This document shows positions 42,657 to 52,127 of a DNA stretch of 64,000 bases, piece by piece. Position 1 is the stretch's first letter; every line of letters starts with the position of its first letter. Origin of the DNA: CADEED01 sp035701825 (lineage in GTDB: Bacteria > Pseudomonadota > Gammaproteobacteria > Steroidobacterales > Steroidobacteraceae). Where the stretch lies: the NCBI GenBank assembly GCA_035701825.1, contig DASSRK010000198.1:1-64000 (forward strand), given 5' to 3'. The translations under genes were made by a program, and so were the position numbers. The notes below the pieces were generated by a model that saw only the letters and a list, made by a program, of their open reading frames with translations, was not told the origin of the DNA and ran no database searches.

Positions 42657-44847
42657 ATGGGAACCAGCAGTTGATGATGGTGCCGCGGGTGCGGCCGCTC
42701 TCGATGCGCAGGCTGCCGGCCATCATCTGCGCGCGGTAGTGCATGATGCGCAGCCCCAGGCCCTTCGACGAGGTGGTTGCCGGGTTGAAGCCGCTGCCGT
42801 TGTCCTCGATGCGCAGCAGCCCGCGCTCGCCGTCGCAGCGCAGGGTGATCTGCACCTGGCCGGCGGAGCCGTGTTGCGCGGCATTGGTCACGGCCTCCTG
42901 CGCGATGCGGTAGAGGTGCAGCGCGTTGACCGAGGCGAGCGCACGATCCAGTGACGCGTCGGCTTCGCACAGCACGTTGATGTGGAACATGGCCGACAGG
43001 CGCCGCGCCAGCTCCTCGAGCGCGAGAGAAATGCCGCCGCGGTCGAAGGTCACCGGCGACAGGCCGCGCGCCAGCGCGCGCGTCGTGAAGATCGCATCGT
43101 TCACCAGCAGCGCGATTTCCTCGATCGACGAAGACAACGCCGGCGCTTCCCGCTCCGCGCGGTTCTCGAGTCCGCGCAGCAACAGCGCGATGCCGGTGAG
43201 TTCCTGGCCGAGGCCGTCGTGCAGGTCGTTGCCGATGCGCTGCTGCTCGCGGTTGCTGGCTTCGAGCACCTCGCGCTCGAGCTGCCGCCGCGCGGTTGCA
43301 TCCTGCAACATGGTCAGCCAGAAGCGCTCACCGCGCAGGACCAGCGGGGTGATGGCGGCCTCGACGAACAACGTACCGTCGCCATCCTGTGCGCCGCGCA
43401 CCGCGAGCTCGCTCACCAGCGGCGCGCCCGCGCTCGCGGCCGCCTCCTCGTCGAATTCGGCCACGCGGCGATCGAGCGGCGGCTCACAGGGCAATTGCCT
43501 CAGGTTCTTGCCGATCAACGAGCCGGTGACGAAGCCGAACATGCGATCGAAGGCCGGGTTGGTCATGCGGATCACGCCGCCGCTGTCCGACAGCACCACA
43601 CCCTCGTGCATGACCTCGAGCGCCAGCGCCTGGCTGCGCAGCACCTCCTCGTTGGTCTTGCGATCGGTGATGTCGTGCACCACGCCGATGAAGCGCTGCA
43701 CGGTGCCGTCGAAGCCGACGATGGGCTGGTTGGCCAGATGCACCCAGCGCGTGTCGCCGCGCATCGTCTTCAGTGCGATTTCCATTTCCGTGCGCTCGCC
43801 GCGCCGCAGCTTGTGTCGACGCTCGATCGCGCTCGCGTGGTCGTGCGGGAAGAACACATGGCGCCAGCCCACCTTGTTGAGATCCTCGAAAGTCCCGCCG
43901 AAAAATGGCTCCCAGCCGGGGCTCGCCCAAACGACCTGCGCTTCACCGGTGGCATCGACGGTGGCCTCGTACACGAAGCCCGACGTCAATTCGGCCACGG
44001 TGCGGTAGCGGAACTCGCTTTCGCGCAGCGCGTCGGCGGCGTGCTTGCGCTCGGTGATGTCGATGGCCACGCCCACCAGCCGCGAGAACTTGCCGGTGGC
44101 GGGATCGGCGAGCGGGCGGTTCTTGACCTCGACCCAGCGCAGGTGGCCGTCGGCCCTGCGGATCTGCACCGTGAATTCGACGGTCTCGCCGGCGAGGTAG
44201 CGGCGCGTGCGCGCAAGGCTCGCTTCCTGCCAGCCATCGGTGACGTGGAAACTCTGCCAGCCGCGGCGCCGGTACTCTTCCTCGTTGCAGCCGTAGACGC
44301 GCTCGGTGCCGAGCGCCCACTCGAGTTCGTACACGCCGCGCGAGTTCATGATGTATTCGTGCACCGCACCGGCCGAGAGGTCGGCGACCGTGCGATAGCG
44401 CGCGTGGTTGAGCGACAGGATGGCCTCGTTGGCCTTGCGCCGCGTGATGTCCCGCGAGTGGGCGATGATGCCCGCCACGCTCGGGTTGGACATGGCGTTG
44501 ACCGCGATGCTTTCCAGCCAGCACCAGCTGCCGTCGCGCCGGCGGAAGCGGTACTCGAATCGATTGCGCTCCGGCTGGTTGTCGGGCGCCTTGAGGATGT
44601 TGCGGAAGCGTTCGCGCATCGCCTCGATGTCGTCGGGATGCAGGAAGTCGACGGCGTTCTTGCCTAACAAATCGCGCGCGCTGTGGCCGAGGTAGCCCTC
44701 GATCGCTTCGTTCGCATAAGTGAAATGCCCGCCCGCGTCCTGGACGGTGATGATTTCGAGTGCGTGTTCGGTGAGCGCACGCAGGCGGGCGTCGCCGCCC
44801 GCCCGCACGACTCGACGTCGTGCGGCTTTCCTCGTGGTGGTCTTCAA
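42613..44847 (-). CDS. Orphan multi-PAS sensor histidine kinase (NarX/UhpB-type)
   Basis: 744 residues, no transmembrane segment. Four PAS domains are recognisable by their ends (TRRKANE at about 140, TERKHAADALRESE near 260, TDRKTNEEV near 385, then a PAS to about 520). Then follow the HisKA_3 dimerisation motif DLHDGLGQELTGIALLL (phosphoacceptor histidine) and a HATPase domain with QEAVTNAAQHG and RIEDNGSGF. No response regulator is adjacent. It must phosphorylate a LuxR-type regulator elsewhere. Possible ligand: unknown cytoplasmic redox or small molecule. Confidence 0.92.
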   Translation of the reverse strand: MKTTTRKAARRRVVRAGGDARLRALTEHALEIITVQDAGGHFTYANEAIEGYLGHSARDLLGKNAVDFLHPDDIEAMRERFRNILKAPDNQPERNRFEYRFRRRDGSWCWLESIAVNAMSNPSVAGIIAHSRDITRRKANEAILSLNHARYRTVADLSAGAVHEYIMNSRGVYELEWALGTERVYGCNEEEYRRRGWQSFHVTDGWQEASLARTRRYLAGETVEFTVQIRRADGHLRWVEVKNRPLADPATGKFSRLVGVAIDITERKHAADALRESEFRYRTVAELTSGFVYEATVDATGEAQVVWASPGWEPFFGGTFEDLNKVGWRHVFFPHDHASAIERRHKLRRGERTEMEIALKTMRGDTRWVHLANQPIVGFDGTVQRFIGVVHDITDRKTNEEVLRSQALALEVMHEGVVLSDSGGVIRMTNPAFDRMFGFVTGSLIGKNLRQLPCEPPLDRRVAEFDEEAAASAGAPLVSELAVRGAQDGDGTLFVEAAITPLVLRGERFWLTMLQDATARRQLEREVLEASNREQQRIGNDLHDGLGQELTGIALLLRGLENRAEREAPALSSSIEEIALLVNDAIFTTRALARGLSPVTFDRGGISLALEELARRLSAMFHINVLCEADASLDRALASVNALHLYRIAQEAVTNAAQHGSAGQVQITLRCDGERGLLRIEDNGSGFNPATTSSKGLGLRIMHYRAQMMAGSLRIESGRTRGTIINCWFPLVSGGESRDNSRPR

Positions 44848-45246
44848 GTCGCTCCTCCGCGCGCGGCGGTTAGCATAAGTTTCTGGCCGCCTGTGTCGGA
44901 AAGCGCTGCGACTTTGTGGGGCGCGGTGTGGTCTGGGTACAACGTCTTGGGGCCCTGTCTTAGGGCTCGATTTTCAACTCATTGAAAACCAAGGATGAAA
45001 TTTTCTCTTGTGGCCCCAAATCGGCTCGTCGCATCCAAGGTTGTTTGTTGCGTAGACGCTGTAGTAGGCTTCGCCGCACTGCAGGGGTCTAAGGCGAATC
45101 AGAGCGTAAGTCAAATACGCTGGCTGCTCCAGTCATTGGAGTCGGGTCGCGATCTTACGAATTTGCTTCGTATACGTGAGTCCCTGTTGCCCATCCGACG
45201 ATGAGGACGGGCGTACCCAATTCTTAAAACTTTCAAGGGATCAGTC
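44848..45246. other. Gene-free upstream region of the TonB receptor, AT-richer than its surroundings
   Basis: 399 bases. Base composition is visibly lower in GC than the flanks from about 44980 to 45246. GTATACG at 45168-45175 could be part of a -10 box, but no matching -35 is clear. TCAAGGGATCAGTC before the ATG supplies a ribosome-binding site (AAGGGA). A 69-codon open reading frame at 44995-45204 has no recognisable feature and is not called. A long regulated leader is possible. Confidence 0.5.
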
Positions 45247-48228
45247 ATGGCTAAACACCTATCAGTGCGAAATGCCGTTCGGCTTGCGCTCCTCACGGGC
45301 GCAATCCCAATGGTGCTGGGCACCCCTGCGTATGCGCAGGAGCAGGACAAGCAAAGCGATTCGTCGATGGACGAAGTGGTGGTCACCGGCACGCGTATTT
45401 CCGTGCCCGGCGTCGTCTCCTCCAGCCCGGTCTATACCGTCGGCGCGGCCGAGATCGAGCGTGCGCAGCAGCCGGAAGTCGAAATGATCTTCCGCCAGCT
45501 GCCGATCACGCTGCCCTCGGACGGCTCGAACGCGAACAATGGTACCGCCGGTGCCGCGACCATCGACCTGCGTGGCCTGGGTCCTCAGCGCAACATCATC
45601 CTGATCGATGGCAAGCGCCTCACGCCGTACAACTTCAACGGCCTGGTGGACACCTCGGTCATTCCGACCGCGATCCTCGAGCGCGTCGACGTACTCACGG
45701 GTGGTGCGTCCACCTCGTACGGTTCGGACGCCATGTCGGGCGCGATCAACTTCATCACCAAGCGTGACTTCGAGGGCGTGGCCCTCGACACGAACTACTC
45801 GATGACCGGCGAGCAGGACGGCGACATCATGACCGCCGCCCTGACCGTGGGCACGAACGTGGCCGATGGCCGCGGCAACCTGCTCTTCAGCGTCAACTGG
45901 AGCGATCGCGAAGGCGTGCAGCTCGGTTCGCGTCCGCTGGGCCAGCTCGGCATCGAGACGGCGACCGGCGCGGGTTACGACGAGTTCAAGGCCGGCGAAG
46001 GCCCGGAGCCGGCGCCTGCCGGTTGCGGTGGCCCGGGCTCGGTGGCCGCGGGTGGTTCGACCACCACGCTGCCCACGCGTATCAACATTTTCGGCGCCAG
46101 CAGCGCCGGTGCCTGGCAGTTCCGCGATGACGGTTCGCTGGGTGACAACTGCAGCGTGTTCAACTTCAACCCGTTCAACTACTACCAGACGCCGCAAACG
46201 CGTTTCGGTGGCACGGCGATCGGCCGCTTCGAAGTCAACGAGCACGCGGAAGTCTATGGCCGTCTCGGCTACAGCAGCACGACCGTCCGCCAGCAGGTGG
46301 CCGCGTCGGGTGTCTTCGGCAGCAACTTCTGGACGCCGCTCGCGAACCCGCTGATGTCGGATGCCGCGCGCAACACGCTGATCACGGCCGCCAACAACAA
46401 CCTGGCCGCGCTCAACGCCGACAACTGGCGCGACGTGAACACCAACGGGGTGGTCGATTCCGAGGATTACCTCAGCATCGTCTATCGTCGCCGCACGGTG
46501 GAGTTCGGTGAGCGTTCCACGACCTACGACAACAACGCCTGGAGTTTCGTGCTCGGCGCTACCGGCGAGGCCTTCACGGGCTGGACCTACGACGTGTCCT
46601 ACCAGCGTGGCGAGTCGGATCGCACCAACACCAACGCCGGTTACACCAACCTGGCGAACATCGAGAACGCCATCGACAGCAGCGACGGCGTCACCTGTAA
46701 CAATAACGACCCGAGCTGCGTGCCGCTGAACCTGTTCGGTGGCTTCGGCTCGATCACGCCGGAGCAGGCGGCCTACTCGAGCGCGACCGCTCTCGAGCAA
46801 CAGCACTACGTGCAGCAGATCGCCCAGGCGTCGATCAGCGGCGAAGTCGCTGCCCTCAAGCTGCCGAGCGCCGACCAGGGCCTGGCGCTGGTGTTCGGCC
46901 TCGAGTGGCGCGATGAAGCCGCCGAGACGACGCCGGACGAGTGCTTGAAACTGCCCCCGGTCAGCTGCCTCGGTGGCGCCGGCGGCAACACACTGCCCAT
47001 CGCGGGTGGATTCGACGTCAAGGAAGCGTTCGTCGAAGCGATCCTGCCCTTGGCCACGGACAAGACGGGCGCGAAGTCCCTCGACCTCGAGTTGGGCTAT
47101 CGCTACTCCGACTACAACCCGACGGGCACCGACGACACGTACAAGATCGGCATGAACTGGCAGCCCACGGACAGCCTGCGTTTCCGTGTGATGAGCCAGC
47201 GTGCGGCGCGTGCGCCGAACGTGGGTGAGCTGGCTGCGCCGCACACCACCGGTCTCGACAACGCGTTGACGGATCCGTGCTCGGTTGCGAACACCAACAT
47301 CTCCGCGGAACTGCATGCGCGTTGCGTGAGCACGGGCATGACGGACCTGCAGGTGGGCACGGTGGAAGACATCGTCGCCGGCCAGATCAACGGCTTCTTC
47401 GGCACCGACCTGAACGCGCTGCCGGCCCCGGAACAGGCCGACACGCTGACCGCCGGCGTCGTCTGGACGCCGCAGTTCGAGTCGCTCAAGAGCTCGTACT
47501 TCTCGGTGGACTACTACGACATCAAGATCAATGACTACATCAGTCAGTTTGGTGCGCAGGAAATCCTCGACCAGTGCTACGAGAACGGCAATGCGGCCGA
47601 GTGCGCCAAGATCCATCGCGTCGGCGGCACGCTGACGGTCGACGGCTCGGGCGTCGAGCTGTACACGACGAACCTCAAGTACCTGCAGGCGGAAGGTGTC
47701 GAGATCCAGGCCAACTTCGGCTTCGATCTCGGCGGCGCCGGCACCCTGACGTTCAACGCGTACATCAACCAGTACCTCAAGCAGGAATCGCAGAGCAGCG
47801 ACGTGTCCGACGTCATCGACTGCAAGGGCCGGTACGGCACCCAGTGCGGCAACCCGCTGCCTGAGACGCGCTGGCTGCAGACCACGACCTGGGCGAAGGG
47901 TCCGTTCGATGTGTCGCTCATGTGGAACCACCTCGGTTCGACCGAGATCGAGCCCACCCAGTCGGCTGACAACGACGGCGACGGCGAGCCGGACGTGTTC
48001 CCGGCGTTCCAGAAGATCGGGTCGTATGACTACTTCGATCTGGCTGGTTCCTGGTCGGTGGGTGAATGGCTGACGGTTCGTGCCTACATCTCGAACCTGT
48101 TGGACAAGGATCCGCCGGTGGTCGGAAACGAAGCGGCCGATACCCGCTCCAATTCCGGCAACACGTTCCCCAGCGTGTTCACCGCCCTGGGTCGCACCTA
48201 CTCCCTGGGCGTGAACCTGCGCTTCTAG
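45247..48228 (+). CDS. TonB-dependent outer-membrane receptor
   Basis: 993 residues. Signal peptide ending near AYAQEQ. Plug domain with DEVVVTGTRIS as the TonB-box region, IDLRGLGPQRNIILIDGKRL, RVDVLTGGASTSYGSDAMSGAINFITKRDF, then a long beta-barrel ending in the aromatic C-terminus SLGVNLRF. Features of the IutA-like group found in Caulobacter and Xanthomonas that import sugars or peptides. It contains several pairs of cysteines (e.g. PAGCGGPG...DNCSVF and KLPPVSCLG) that may form loop disulfides. Followed by a strong terminator. Confidence 0.94.
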   Translation: MAKHLSVRNAVRLALLTGAIPMVLGTPAYAQEQDKQSDSSMDEVVVTGTRISVPGVVSSSPVYTVGAAEIERAQQPEVEMIFRQLPITLPSDGSNANNGTAGAATIDLRGLGPQRNIILIDGKRLTPYNFNGLVDTSVIPTAILERVDVLTGGASTSYGSDAMSGAINFITKRDFEGVALDTNYSMTGEQDGDIMTAALTVGTNVADGRGNLLFSVNWSDREGVQLGSRPLGQLGIETATGAGYDEFKAGEGPEPAPAGCGGPGSVAAGGSTTTLPTRINIFGASSAGAWQFRDDGSLGDNCSVFNFNPFNYYQTPQTRFGGTAIGRFEVNEHAEVYGRLGYSSTTVRQQVAASGVFGSNFWTPLANPLMSDAARNTLITAANNNLAALNADNWRDVNTNGVVDSEDYLSIVYRRRTVEFGERSTTYDNNAWSFVLGATGEAFTGWTYDVSYQRGESDRTNTNAGYTNLANIENAIDSSDGVTCNNNDPSCVPLNLFGGFGSITPEQAAYSSATALEQQHYVQQIAQASISGEVAALKLPSADQGLALVFGLEWRDEAAETTPDECLKLPPVSCLGGAGGNTLPIAGGFDVKEAFVEAILPLATDKTGAKSLDLELGYRYSDYNPTGTDDTYKIGMNWQPTDSLRFRVMSQRAARAPNVGELAAPHTTGLDNALTDPCSVANTNISAELHARCVSTGMTDLQVGTVEDIVAGQINGFFGTDLNALPAPEQADTLTAGVVWTPQFESLKSSYFSVDYYDIKINDYISQFGAQEILDQCYENGNAAECAKIHRVGGTLTVDGSGVELYTTNLKYLQAEGVEIQANFGFDLGGAGTLTFNAYINQYLKQESQSSDVSDVIDCKGRYGTQCGNPLPETRWLQTTTWAKGPFDVSLMWNHLGSTEIEPTQSADNDGDGEPDVFPAFQKIGSYDYFDLAGSWSVGEWLTVRAYISNLLDKDPPVVGNEAADTRSNSGNTFPSVFTALGRTYSLGVNLRF

Positions 48229-48252
48229 GAGTTTTGACGATTGTCGATCTGG

Positions 48253-48282
48253 ACGGCGGGCTTCGGCCCGCCGTTCTTTTTT
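48253..48282 (+). terminator. Intrinsic terminator after the TonB receptor
   Basis: Arms ACGGCGGGC / GCCCGCCGT with a TTCG tetraloop, then TCTTTTTT. Textbook rho-independent terminator 24 bases past the receptor stop. Confidence 0.95.
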
Positions 48283-48345
48283 ATGGCGGCGACAGGCCTC
48301 GATGGGCATACTCGCCGCACTCCACGGATTTTCCCGAGGCCGCCC

Positions 48346-48942
48346 ATGAGACTTAATTTCAAGCACTTTTCGCGCGCCGCGGTCGCACTGGCGCTGTTCG
48401 CCGCCGCGACGGTCCGCGCCGAAGTTTCCCCGGAAAAAATGGTCGACGTGCCGCTCAAGGACATGCGCGGCGAATCCGCCGAAGCCGTGCAGAAGCGCGC
48501 CATCAAGAGTGCGCGCGATGGCATCGTGCTGGTCTATTCCGGAGAGACCGCGAAACTTCAGCAGGTGGTGCGCGACATCGCGAGCGAGAGCGCATCGCGT
48601 GGCTTCCAGGTGACCTCGGTAGTGCTGGCGGACGACGCGCACGGCGCGGGCGTGACCATGTATGGCAAGGAAGGCGAACCGCTGGGCCCGAAAGTCGATC
48701 TGTCCGGCGACGTCAAGCGCGAAGCCGGCGAGCAGATCGACCGCATGAAAGAAAGACTCGCGCAGGTGGATCCGATGGACGTGGTCCACTGCAAGTACAT
48801 CGCGACCACCGGTTCGCTGGTCCGCAAGACCAAGGTCTGCTCCACGCCGCGCGAGGACGCGGAGCGCGAGAAGGCCGCGAAGGAATGGACGCGGGGCCGC
48901 CAGGACAAGGGCGCCAACGAAGCCATGCCGAACGCGGGCTGA
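48346..48942 (+). CDS. Small secreted protein of unknown function
   Basis: 198 residues beginning MRLNFKHFSRAAVALALFAA. A signal peptide ends near VRAEV. The mature part is charged, with VDVPLKDMRGESAEAVQKRA and a cysteine pair (VVHCKYIATTGSLVRKTKVC) near residues 145-165 that could close a loop. Ends in a basic Lys/Arg/Gln-rich tail. No family is recognised. It lies between the TonB receptor and TPR-AspH genes. Confidence 0.7.
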   Translation: MRLNFKHFSRAAVALALFAAATVRAEVSPEKMVDVPLKDMRGESAEAVQKRAIKSARDGIVLVYSGETAKLQQVVRDIASESASRGFQVTSVVLADDAHGAGVTMYGKEGEPLGPKVDLSGDVKREAGEQIDRMKERLAQVDPMDVVHCKYIATTGSLVRKTKVCSTPREDAEREKAAKEWTRGRQDKGANEAMPNAG

Positions 48943-48975
48943 CACGGTCGGCCGATCGCGGCCGCTGGGTCGATC

Positions 48976-50241
48976 ATGGCGGATCCACGCGCAGGCGAAC
49001 TCGCCAACGCGGCAGTTCACGCGGCCAGCACGGGAAACTTCGCGGAGGCGGAGCGCCTGTGGCGCGAATTGCTGCGCCTCGATCCACGCAATTCGAAGGC
49101 GCTCTTCAGCCTCGGAGTCCACGCGCTCCAACGCGGCGATCTGAAATCCGCCCACGATCTGCTGGCGGCGGCGCGCGCGGTGGCGCCGAACGACCTGCTG
49201 GTATTGCTGACGCTCGGCACCGCGCATCGCCTGCGGGGTGACGCGAACGCCGAGCGCGAGGCGATCGAGGCGGCCCTTGCGGTCGATGCCTATTACATCC
49301 CGGCGTTGCTGGCGCGTGCCGCCTGGTTCGAGCGTGCCGGCAATCCCAAGGCCGCCGCGCAGAACTACGCCAATTCCCTGAAGATCGCGCCGCCGGCCAG
49401 TCATTGGCCGGCGTCCCTGCGTGAGCAACTCGAGCACGCGCGCGCGGTGGTGGACCAATACTCGGCCGAGCGGCTCAAGCACATCGCGGACAAGGTCGCG
49501 GATCTGCAGGCCGGCTTGCCTTCCGCGGTACAGGCGCGCTGGAAGGAAGCGGCCAGCATCGTAGCGGGTCGCGCGCGGCCATACTTCTCCGAGTGCAACC
49601 AACTGCACGTGCCGCGCCTGCCGGCAATCCCGTTCTTCGAACGCGAGCACTTCCCTTGGCTGGCCGCGATGGAATCGAAGACCGCCGCGATTCGCGACGA
49701 GCTCGCAGCGGCGCTGACCGCGGAGCGCGACAAGTTCAATCCCTACATTGCTTATAGGCCCGGCGACCCGGTCAACCAGTGGAAAGAACTCAACCACTCA
49801 CATCGCTGGAGCGCGTATCACCTGTGGCGCGGCGGTGAGCCGCAACCCGGGAACCTCGCGCGCTGCCCGCAGACCGCGGCCGCGTTGGCTGACGCGCAGA
49901 TGGCGGAGATCGCAGGACTGTGCCCGAATGCCATGTTCTCGGCGCTCGCCCCGCACACCACGATCCCGCCTCACAACGGCGAGACCAATGCACGCGTGGT
50001 CGCCCACCTGCCGCTGATCGTGCCCGACGGCTGCATCTACCGCGTGGGCGCGGACCAGCGGCGCTGGAACGTCGGGGAAATCCTGGTGTTCGACGACACC
50101 ATCGAACACGAAGCGCGCAATGACAGCGACGAGCTGCGCGTCGTGCTGATCTTCGACCTGTGGAATCCGCTGCTGAGCGTCGCGGAGCGCGCCATGGTGC
50201 AGGCGCTGGTCGCGGCCGCGCGCAGCTTCGGCGCCGCCTGA
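48976..50241 (+). CDS. TPR protein fused to an aspartyl/asparaginyl beta-hydroxylase domain
   Basis: 421 residues, cytoplasmic (no signal). Residues 1-140 contain three or four TPR units (e.g. NFAEAERLWRELLRLDPRNS). Residues 210-395 form the AspH domain: H333 in PPHNGETNAR and H378 in FDDTIEHEARND are the iron ligands. R388 binds 2-oxoglutarate; the equivalent of a second arginine near R340 is less clear. Fe(II)/2-oxoglutarate enzymes of this kind hydroxylate Asp/Asn residues, and are regularly encoded near TonB receptors in these bacteria. Target unknown. Confidence 0.9.
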   Translation: MADPRAGELANAAVHAASTGNFAEAERLWRELLRLDPRNSKALFSLGVHALQRGDLKSAHDLLAAARAVAPNDLLVLLTLGTAHRLRGDANAEREAIEAALAVDAYYIPALLARAAWFERAGNPKAAAQNYANSLKIAPPASHWPASLREQLEHARAVVDQYSAERLKHIADKVADLQAGLPSAVQARWKEAASIVAGRARPYFSECNQLHVPRLPAIPFFEREHFPWLAAMESKTAAIRDELAAALTAERDKFNPYIAYRPGDPVNQWKELNHSHRWSAYHLWRGGEPQPGNLARCPQTAAALADAQMAEIAGLCPNAMFSALAPHTTIPPHNGETNARVVAHLPLIVPDGCIYRVGADQRRWNVGEILVFDDTIEHEARNDSDELRVVLIFDLWNPLLSVAERAMVQALVAAARSFGAA

Positions 50242-50244
50242 GAC

Positions 50245-50269
50245 TCGGGCCCCGTTGTCCGGGGCCCGA
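50245..50269. terminator. Bidirectional hairpin between AspH and OmpA-like genes
   Basis: 10-bp arms TCGGGCCCCG / CGGGGCCCGA around TTGTC. It stands between two convergent genes. Neither side has a good T run, so the strength is uncertain. Confidence 0.65.
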
Positions 50270-50290
50270 TCCACTTCCGCTTCCGCCCGC

Positions 50291-51562
50291 CTAGTTCAGG
50301 GCGCGCAGCACCACGCGGCGATTCTGCGCCCGGCCATCCGCAGTCGCGTTGCTGGCCAGCGGTTCACTCTCGCCGTAGCCGCGTGAGGTCAGCAGGTTGG
50401 TGACGCCATGGTCCTTGAGGTACGTGAGGACGCTCTCGGCACGCCTTGCGGACAACTGCAGGTTGTAAGCATCGGCGCCGCGATCGTCCGTGTGCCCGGC
50501 CACTTCGATGTTGAGCTCCGGATAGCGCTTGAGCGTCGCGACCGCGCGATCGAGTACCGGGATGCTCTCCGGCAGCAGGTCCGCGCTGTTGGTCGCGAAC
50601 TTCACGCCTTGCAGGAGGATCTCCTGCTTGAACGGACAGCCCGTGGCATCGACGCGCTCGCCCTTGGGTGTGTCGGGACATTGATCGACACCGTCGACGA
50701 TGCCGTCGCCATCGCCGTCACGCGGACAGCCTTTTTCGTCGACCGGAGTACCGGCCGGCGTGTTGGGGCACTGGTCGCGGCTGTCGCCGACCCCGTCGCC
50801 GTCGCTGTCGAGTTCGCAGCCCACCGCATCGACCCTGGCGCCCGCCGGCGTGCCGGGGCACTTGTCGTTGTCATTGGTGACGCCGTCGCCGTCTTCATCG
50901 AGCGGGCAACCGCTGGTGTCCACGGCGGTGCCGGCGGGGGTGCCGGGGCATCGATCGAGATCGTCCGCGACGCCATCGCCATCCGAATCGACCACCTTGC
51001 GCACCGCGGTGCCGCCCCAGTTGTACTGGATGCCCAGGCCCGCGTAATAGTCGACCAGCTGCGAATCCGAATCGCCCCACAGCGCGCGGCGCGCACCCAG
51101 GTCGCCCCGCAATTGCATCGCGGAGCCATCGGCACGCTCTCCGCCGAGATCGATCAGCAGGCCCACCCCGTAGAGCGCGGAGAAGTCCTTGGCGTTTTCG
51201 CCCGGATCGAGGCGGCTCTCGAACATCCCGAGGCCGAGGTTGATGAACGGGTTGACCTTGCCGTCGCGGTAGAACACGCGTTTGCCGCTCAACGCGAAGC
51301 CGTTCAGGTCGAGCGTGCCATTGTTGGCACGATCGTGCTGCGAGCCGTAGATGCCCAATTCCACGTCCCAATTCGCATTGATGGTGCGGCCGAAGGCGAG
51401 GCCGATTCCCACGTCGTCGTCGGCCGCGCGCTCGTCGTCGAGCCACAGCGAATAGATCTCGGGGGCAACGTACCAGCTTCCTTCCGGGGCACCGGCCATG
51501 GCGACCGAAGCCACCGATGCCGCGATGCAAAGGCTGAGTACCAGGGTAGCGATTCTTCTCAT
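50291..51562 (-). CDS. OmpA-family outer-membrane protein with thrombospondin type 3 repeats
   Basis: 423 residues. Signal peptide, then an eight-stranded-barrel-like N-terminus (WYVAPEIYSLW..., GIGLAFGRT). Between about residues 185 and 305 are four repeats of the form DxDGDGVxDxxDxCPxTPxGxxVDxxGC, which bind calcium. The C-terminal OmpA domain has GVKFATNSADLLPESI, EVAGHTDDRGADAYNLQLSARRAESVLTYL and GYGESEPLASN, which bind peptidoglycan. The protein links outer membrane and cell wall and may sense calcium. Confidence 0.93.
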   Translation of the reverse strand: MRRIATLVLSLCIAASVASVAMAGAPEGSWYVAPEIYSLWLDDERAADDDVGIGLAFGRTINANWDVELGIYGSQHDRANNGTLDLNGFALSGKRVFYRDGKVNPFINLGLGMFESRLDPGENAKDFSALYGVGLLIDLGGERADGSAMQLRGDLGARRALWGDSDSQLVDYYAGLGIQYNWGGTAVRKVVDSDGDGVADDLDRCPGTPAGTAVDTSGCPLDEDGDGVTNDNDKCPGTPAGARVDAVGCELDSDGDGVGDSRDQCPNTPAGTPVDEKGCPRDGDGDGIVDGVDQCPDTPKGERVDATGCPFKQEILLQGVKFATNSADLLPESIPVLDRAVATLKRYPELNIEVAGHTDDRGADAYNLQLSARRAESVLTYLKDHGVTNLLTSRGYGESEPLASNATADGRAQNRRVVLRALN

Positions 51563-51623
51563 GGGGCCATCTCCCTAGCTAATTGGCCGCGATCATAGCC
51601 GACGTCGCCGGTCGCAGTGTCTG

Positions 51624-52127
51624 TCAATGGTCCGTGAGTGCCGGGTGGGCGACCTTCTGCCCGGTACGCAGCGCCAGCCGCCGGGCCTCGCCCGCGGCGA
51701 TCTCGAGCACCGCGACCGCGGGCCCGTGGCTTTGGATCAGGGCGAGCGAGTGCGGGGTTGTTTGCTCGACGATCTGCATGATGCGGTGACGCGCGTCGAT
51801 GAACACCATGTCGAGCGGGATGTAGGTGTTCTTCATCCACATGTTGATCTGCTTCGGCTCCGAGTACACGAACAGCATGCCGTGCTTCTCCGGCAGCGAA
51901 CGCACGAACATCAGGCCCTGCGCCTGGCGCGGCGGCGTGTCGGCCAACCACACGCGCAGCACCTCGTGCATTTTCTTGCCGTCGCTGATCTCCAGGTCGT
52001 TCTGCGGGAAGGCGTCGAGGTTCTCCAGCGGGCCGGTTTGTGCCGGCGCGTGCACGGCGCATACCAGCAGCAGCGCGCCGCAGGCCGCGAGCAGGCCGCG
52101 GCGCAGGAGTTCAGGTCTTCGTGGCAT
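51624..52127 (-). CDS. Secreted DUF192-family protein
   Basis: 167 residues from MPRRPELLRR, chosen because it gives a signal peptide ending near PAQ; an ATG at 52148 is possible. DUF192 blocks are visible: RQAQGLMFVRSLPEKHGMLFVY, MWMKNTYIPLDMVFID and GPAVAVLEIAAGEA. The function of the family is unknown; it is a compact beta-fold exported in many proteobacteria. It overlaps the upstream gene's 3' end by 17 bases. Confidence 0.85.
   Translation of the reverse strand: MPRRPELLRRGLLAACGALLLVCAVHAPAQTGPLENLDAFPQNDLEISDGKKMHEVLRVWLADTPPRQAQGLMFVRSLPEKHGMLFVYSEPKQINMWMKNTYIPLDMVFIDARHRIMQIVEQTTPHSLALIQSHGPAVAVLEIAAGEARRLALRTGQKVAHPALTDH

Noticed and set aside
45060..45110. Cobalamin riboswitch before the TonB receptor
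   Set aside because: A GCCGCACTG-like word is present but the B12-box and helices of the riboswitch cannot be assembled.
44995..45204. 69-codon frame upstream of the TonB receptor
   Set aside because: No signal peptide or family features, and no convincing ribosome-binding site. Left as possible leader.
45262..49797. A 1511-codon open reading frame on the minus strand opposite the TonB receptor and two further genes
   Set aside because: It has no recognisable domain, and the opposite strand has strong gene evidence (signal peptide, plug and barrel motifs, terminator). In very GC-rich DNA the complement of real genes is often free of stops.
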